From Clostridia bacterium (GTDB lineage: Bacteria; Bacillota; Clostridia; Oscillospirales; CAG-272), in contig CAAGJL010000192.1 of the NCBI GenBank assembly GCA_900770145.1, forward strand, positions 1 to 5,812: DNA of 5,812 bases, given 5' to 3'. Under the pieces are notes generated by a model that was given only the letters and a program-made list of their open reading frames with translations, was not told the origin of the DNA and made no database searches. The position numbers and the translations under genes were made by a program. Of this stretch, positions 4,394 through 5,812 are shown piece by piece (the first letter of the stretch is position 1; the number at the start of each line of letters is the position of its first letter).

Positions 4394-5143
4394 ATGAAAC
4401 ATTTATGGAACGCTTTGCTGGATGCGGGTTGCGCGGCGGTCAAAACCGCACGGCGCGTCACGAAGCCCCTGCGGGCGCGCGGCACGCGCCTGCTTTCGGA
4501 AATCCGGGAGGACGTGGCGGCTTTCCGCCAGCGTGACCCCGCCGCCAAAAGCGACGCGGAAGTGTTGCTTCTCTACTCCGGAATGCACGCGCGCCTGGCG
4601 CACCGCGCTTCTCACGCGCTGTACGAGCGCGGGCACGCCTTTGCGGCACGGGCAGTCAGTCAGTCCGCAAAGTTCTTTACCGGGATTGAAATCCACCCCG
4701 CCGCGAGGATCGGCAAGGGGCTGGTAATCGACCACGGCGCAGGGGTGGTCATCGGGGAGACCGCCGAAATCGGCGACAACTGCACCATCTATCAGGGCGT
4801 GACCCTGGGCGGCACCGGAAAGGATGTGGGCAAGCGCCACCCTACGCTCGGCAACAACGTGATGGTGGGCGCGGGTGCGAAAATTCTGGGACCTCTCACC
4901 ATCGGAGATAACGCCAAGATTGCGGCGGGCGCCGTGGTGTTGGAAGACATCCCGGAGGACAGCACCGCCGTCGGCATCCCCGCGCACGTGGTGCGCGTGA
5001 AGGGGCGGCGCACCGCAAACGATCTGGATCAGATTCACATTCCCGACCCCGTGGAGGCAGAGGTAAAGAAATTGCGCCGCCGCGTCACGGAGCTGGAAAA
5101 AATCATCAAAGAAAAGGAAAAGACACCCGAAAAGGAGAAATAA
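4394..5143 (+). CDS. cysE: serine O-acetyltransferase
   Basis: CysE transfers an acetyl group from acetyl-CoA to L-serine, giving O-acetylserine, the first step of cysteine synthesis. The start is ATG 4394, 5 bases after GGGAGG (4383-4388). The frame stays open back to an ATG at 4223, but that segment is the T-box leader. The 249-residue protein has an N-terminal helical region with the family stretch about residues 34-80 (DPAAKSDAEVLL), then left-handed beta-helix hexapeptide repeats from about 97 to 200. H114 in IDHGAG matches the catalytic histidine of E. coli CysE (H158), and E99 falls where E. coli has D143. GGTGKDVGKRHPT (139-151) is the conserved substrate-binding loop. About 30 extra residues precede the core, and residues 219-249 form a charged, coiled-coil-like tail rich in Lys and Glu. 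It is followed by cysS after 1 base. Confidence 0.95.
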   Translation: MKHLWNALLDAGCAAVKTARRVTKPLRARGTRLLSEIREDVAAFRQRDPAAKSDAEVLLLYSGMHARLAHRASHALYERGHAFAARAVSQSAKFFTGIEIHPAARIGKGLVIDHGAGVVIGETAEIGDNCTIYQGVTLGGTGKDVGKRHPTLGNNVMVGAGAKILGPLTIGDNAKIAAGAVVLEDIPEDSTAVGIPAHVVRVKGRRTANDLDQIHIPDPVEAEVKKLRRRVTELEKIIKEKEKTPEKEK

Positions 5144-5144
5144 A

Positions 5145-5812
5145 ATGATTCTTTATAATTCCGCAAGCCATCAAAGAGAGGAATTTATACCGGTGGAGCC
5201 GGGCAAGGTCAAAATGTATACCTGCGGCCCCACGGTCTACCATTTTGCCCACATCGGCAACCTGCGCACTTATATTATGGAGGATATTCTGGACCGGTAT
5301 CTGCGCTACCTCGGCTATGACGTAAAACGTGTGATGAATATTACCGACGTGGGGCATCTTTCCAGTGACGGCGACACCGGCGAGGACAAAATGCTCAAAG
5401 GTGCGCGGCGCGAGCATAAGACCGTGATGGAGATTGCCAAATATTACACCGACTGCTTTTTTGAGGACTGCAAAAAACTGAACATCCGCCGCCCGGACGT
5501 GGTAGAGCCGGCGACCCACTGCATTGCCGACTTTATCAAGGTGATCTCTGCGCTGATTGAAAAAGGCTATGCCTATGAGGCGGGCGGAAACATTTATTTT
5601 GATACTTCCAAGCTGAAAGAATACTACGTATTCAACGACTTCTCGGCGGATGACCTTGCCGTGGGCGTGCGCGAAGGTGTGGAGGCGGACGGTAACAAGC
5701 GCAACAAAACCGACTTTGTGCTGTGGTTTACCAAATCCAAATTTGAAGATCAGGAGCTGAAATGGGAAAGCCCGTGGGGGCTTGGCTACCCCGGCTGGCA
5801 CATCGAGTGCTC
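5145..5812 (+). CDS. cysS: cysteinyl-tRNA synthetase, N-terminal part
   Basis: CysRS charges tRNA-Cys with cysteine. The gene is cut by the right edge; 222 codons are visible, about half of a usual CysRS. The start ATG 5145 is 1 base after the cysE stop, with AAAGGAG (5131-5137) inside the end of cysE, so the two are translationally close and co-transcribed. Visible hallmarks are C27 in YTCGPTVY (zinc ligand), the class I signature HIGN (36-39), the MNITDVGH stretch (about 65-72), DFVLWF (about 191-196), and GWHIEC ending with C222, the second zinc-ligand cysteine, as the window ends. The HIGN form replaces HIGH, a common variant in CysRS. It shares the T-box leader with cysE, so loss of charged tRNA-Cys should raise both cysteine supply and charging capacity. 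Confidence 0.96.
   Translation, partial: MILYNSASHQREEFIPVEPGKVKMYTCGPTVYHFAHIGNLRTYIMEDILDRYLRYLGYDVKRVMNITDVGHLSSDGDTGEDKMLKGARREHKTVMEIAKYYTDCFFEDCKKLNIRRPDVVEPATHCIADFIKVISALIEKGYAYEAGGNIYFDTSKLKEYYVFNDFSADDLAVGVREGVEADGNKRNKTDFVLWFTKSKFEDQELKWESPWGLGYPGWHIEC

Noticed and set aside
5106..5801. 231-residue minus-strand frame opposite cysS
   Set aside because: It is a shadow of the CysRS coding frame, which shows the zinc ligands and HIGN motif in order.
1..5812. CRISPR array, tRNA, rRNA, insertion sequence or toxin-antitoxin or defence system
   Set aside because: No regularly spaced repeats, tRNA cloverleaf, transposase motifs or paired small toxin genes were seen; the genes are recognisable housekeeping or sporulation functions.

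Overview
The window is ordinary chromosomal DNA from a GC-rich, probably endospore-forming member of the Clostridia (Bacillota). The evidence is strong GGAGG-type ribosome binding sites, sigma-A promoters with 17-bp spacers, intrinsic terminators, a spoIIR gene, and a cysteine T-box leader ahead of cysE-cysS. No mobile element, CRISPR array, tRNA or rRNA was found. I do not name a genus.

Layout. Positions 1-323 hold the C-terminal part of a DJ-1/PfpI-family protein whose start lies outside the window. A 215-bp gap (324-538) contains a near-perfect 16-bp direct repeat, spaced exactly 100 bp, bracketing several palindromes; no convincing promoter was found there. Next come a CPBP (CAAX/Abi) intramembrane protease (539-1465) and, 24 bp later, a HAD-family hydrolase (1490-2194), probably co-transcribed. 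A strong two-way terminator (2201-2231) separates the HAD gene from the convergent spoIIR (2235-2834, minus strand). A 147-bp divergent region follows, with a candidate forespore (sigma-F/G-like) promoter facing spoIIR and a clear sigma-A promoter facing rpe (2982-3650). secG (start reassigned to 3800) has its own promoter and a strong terminator. The last unit begins with a promoter at 4103-4131 and a complete T-box riboswitch (about 4138-4376), followed by cysE (4394-5143) and the 5' part of cysS (5145 to the window end).

How the genes work together. The clearest functional unit is the cysteine operon. The leader has a UGC specifier codon and a UGGA antiterminator bulge, which matches a tRNA-Cys acceptor end with U at the discriminator base. 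Uncharged tRNA-Cys should therefore turn on both serine acetyltransferase (cysteine synthesis) and cysteinyl-tRNA synthetase (cysteine use). The other genes are separately controlled housekeeping or sporulation genes: pentose phosphate metabolism (rpe), protein export (secG), and forespore-to-mother-cell signalling (spoIIR).

I found no evidence of a new multi-gene system. The least explained stretch is the repeat- and palindrome-rich gap at 324-538.
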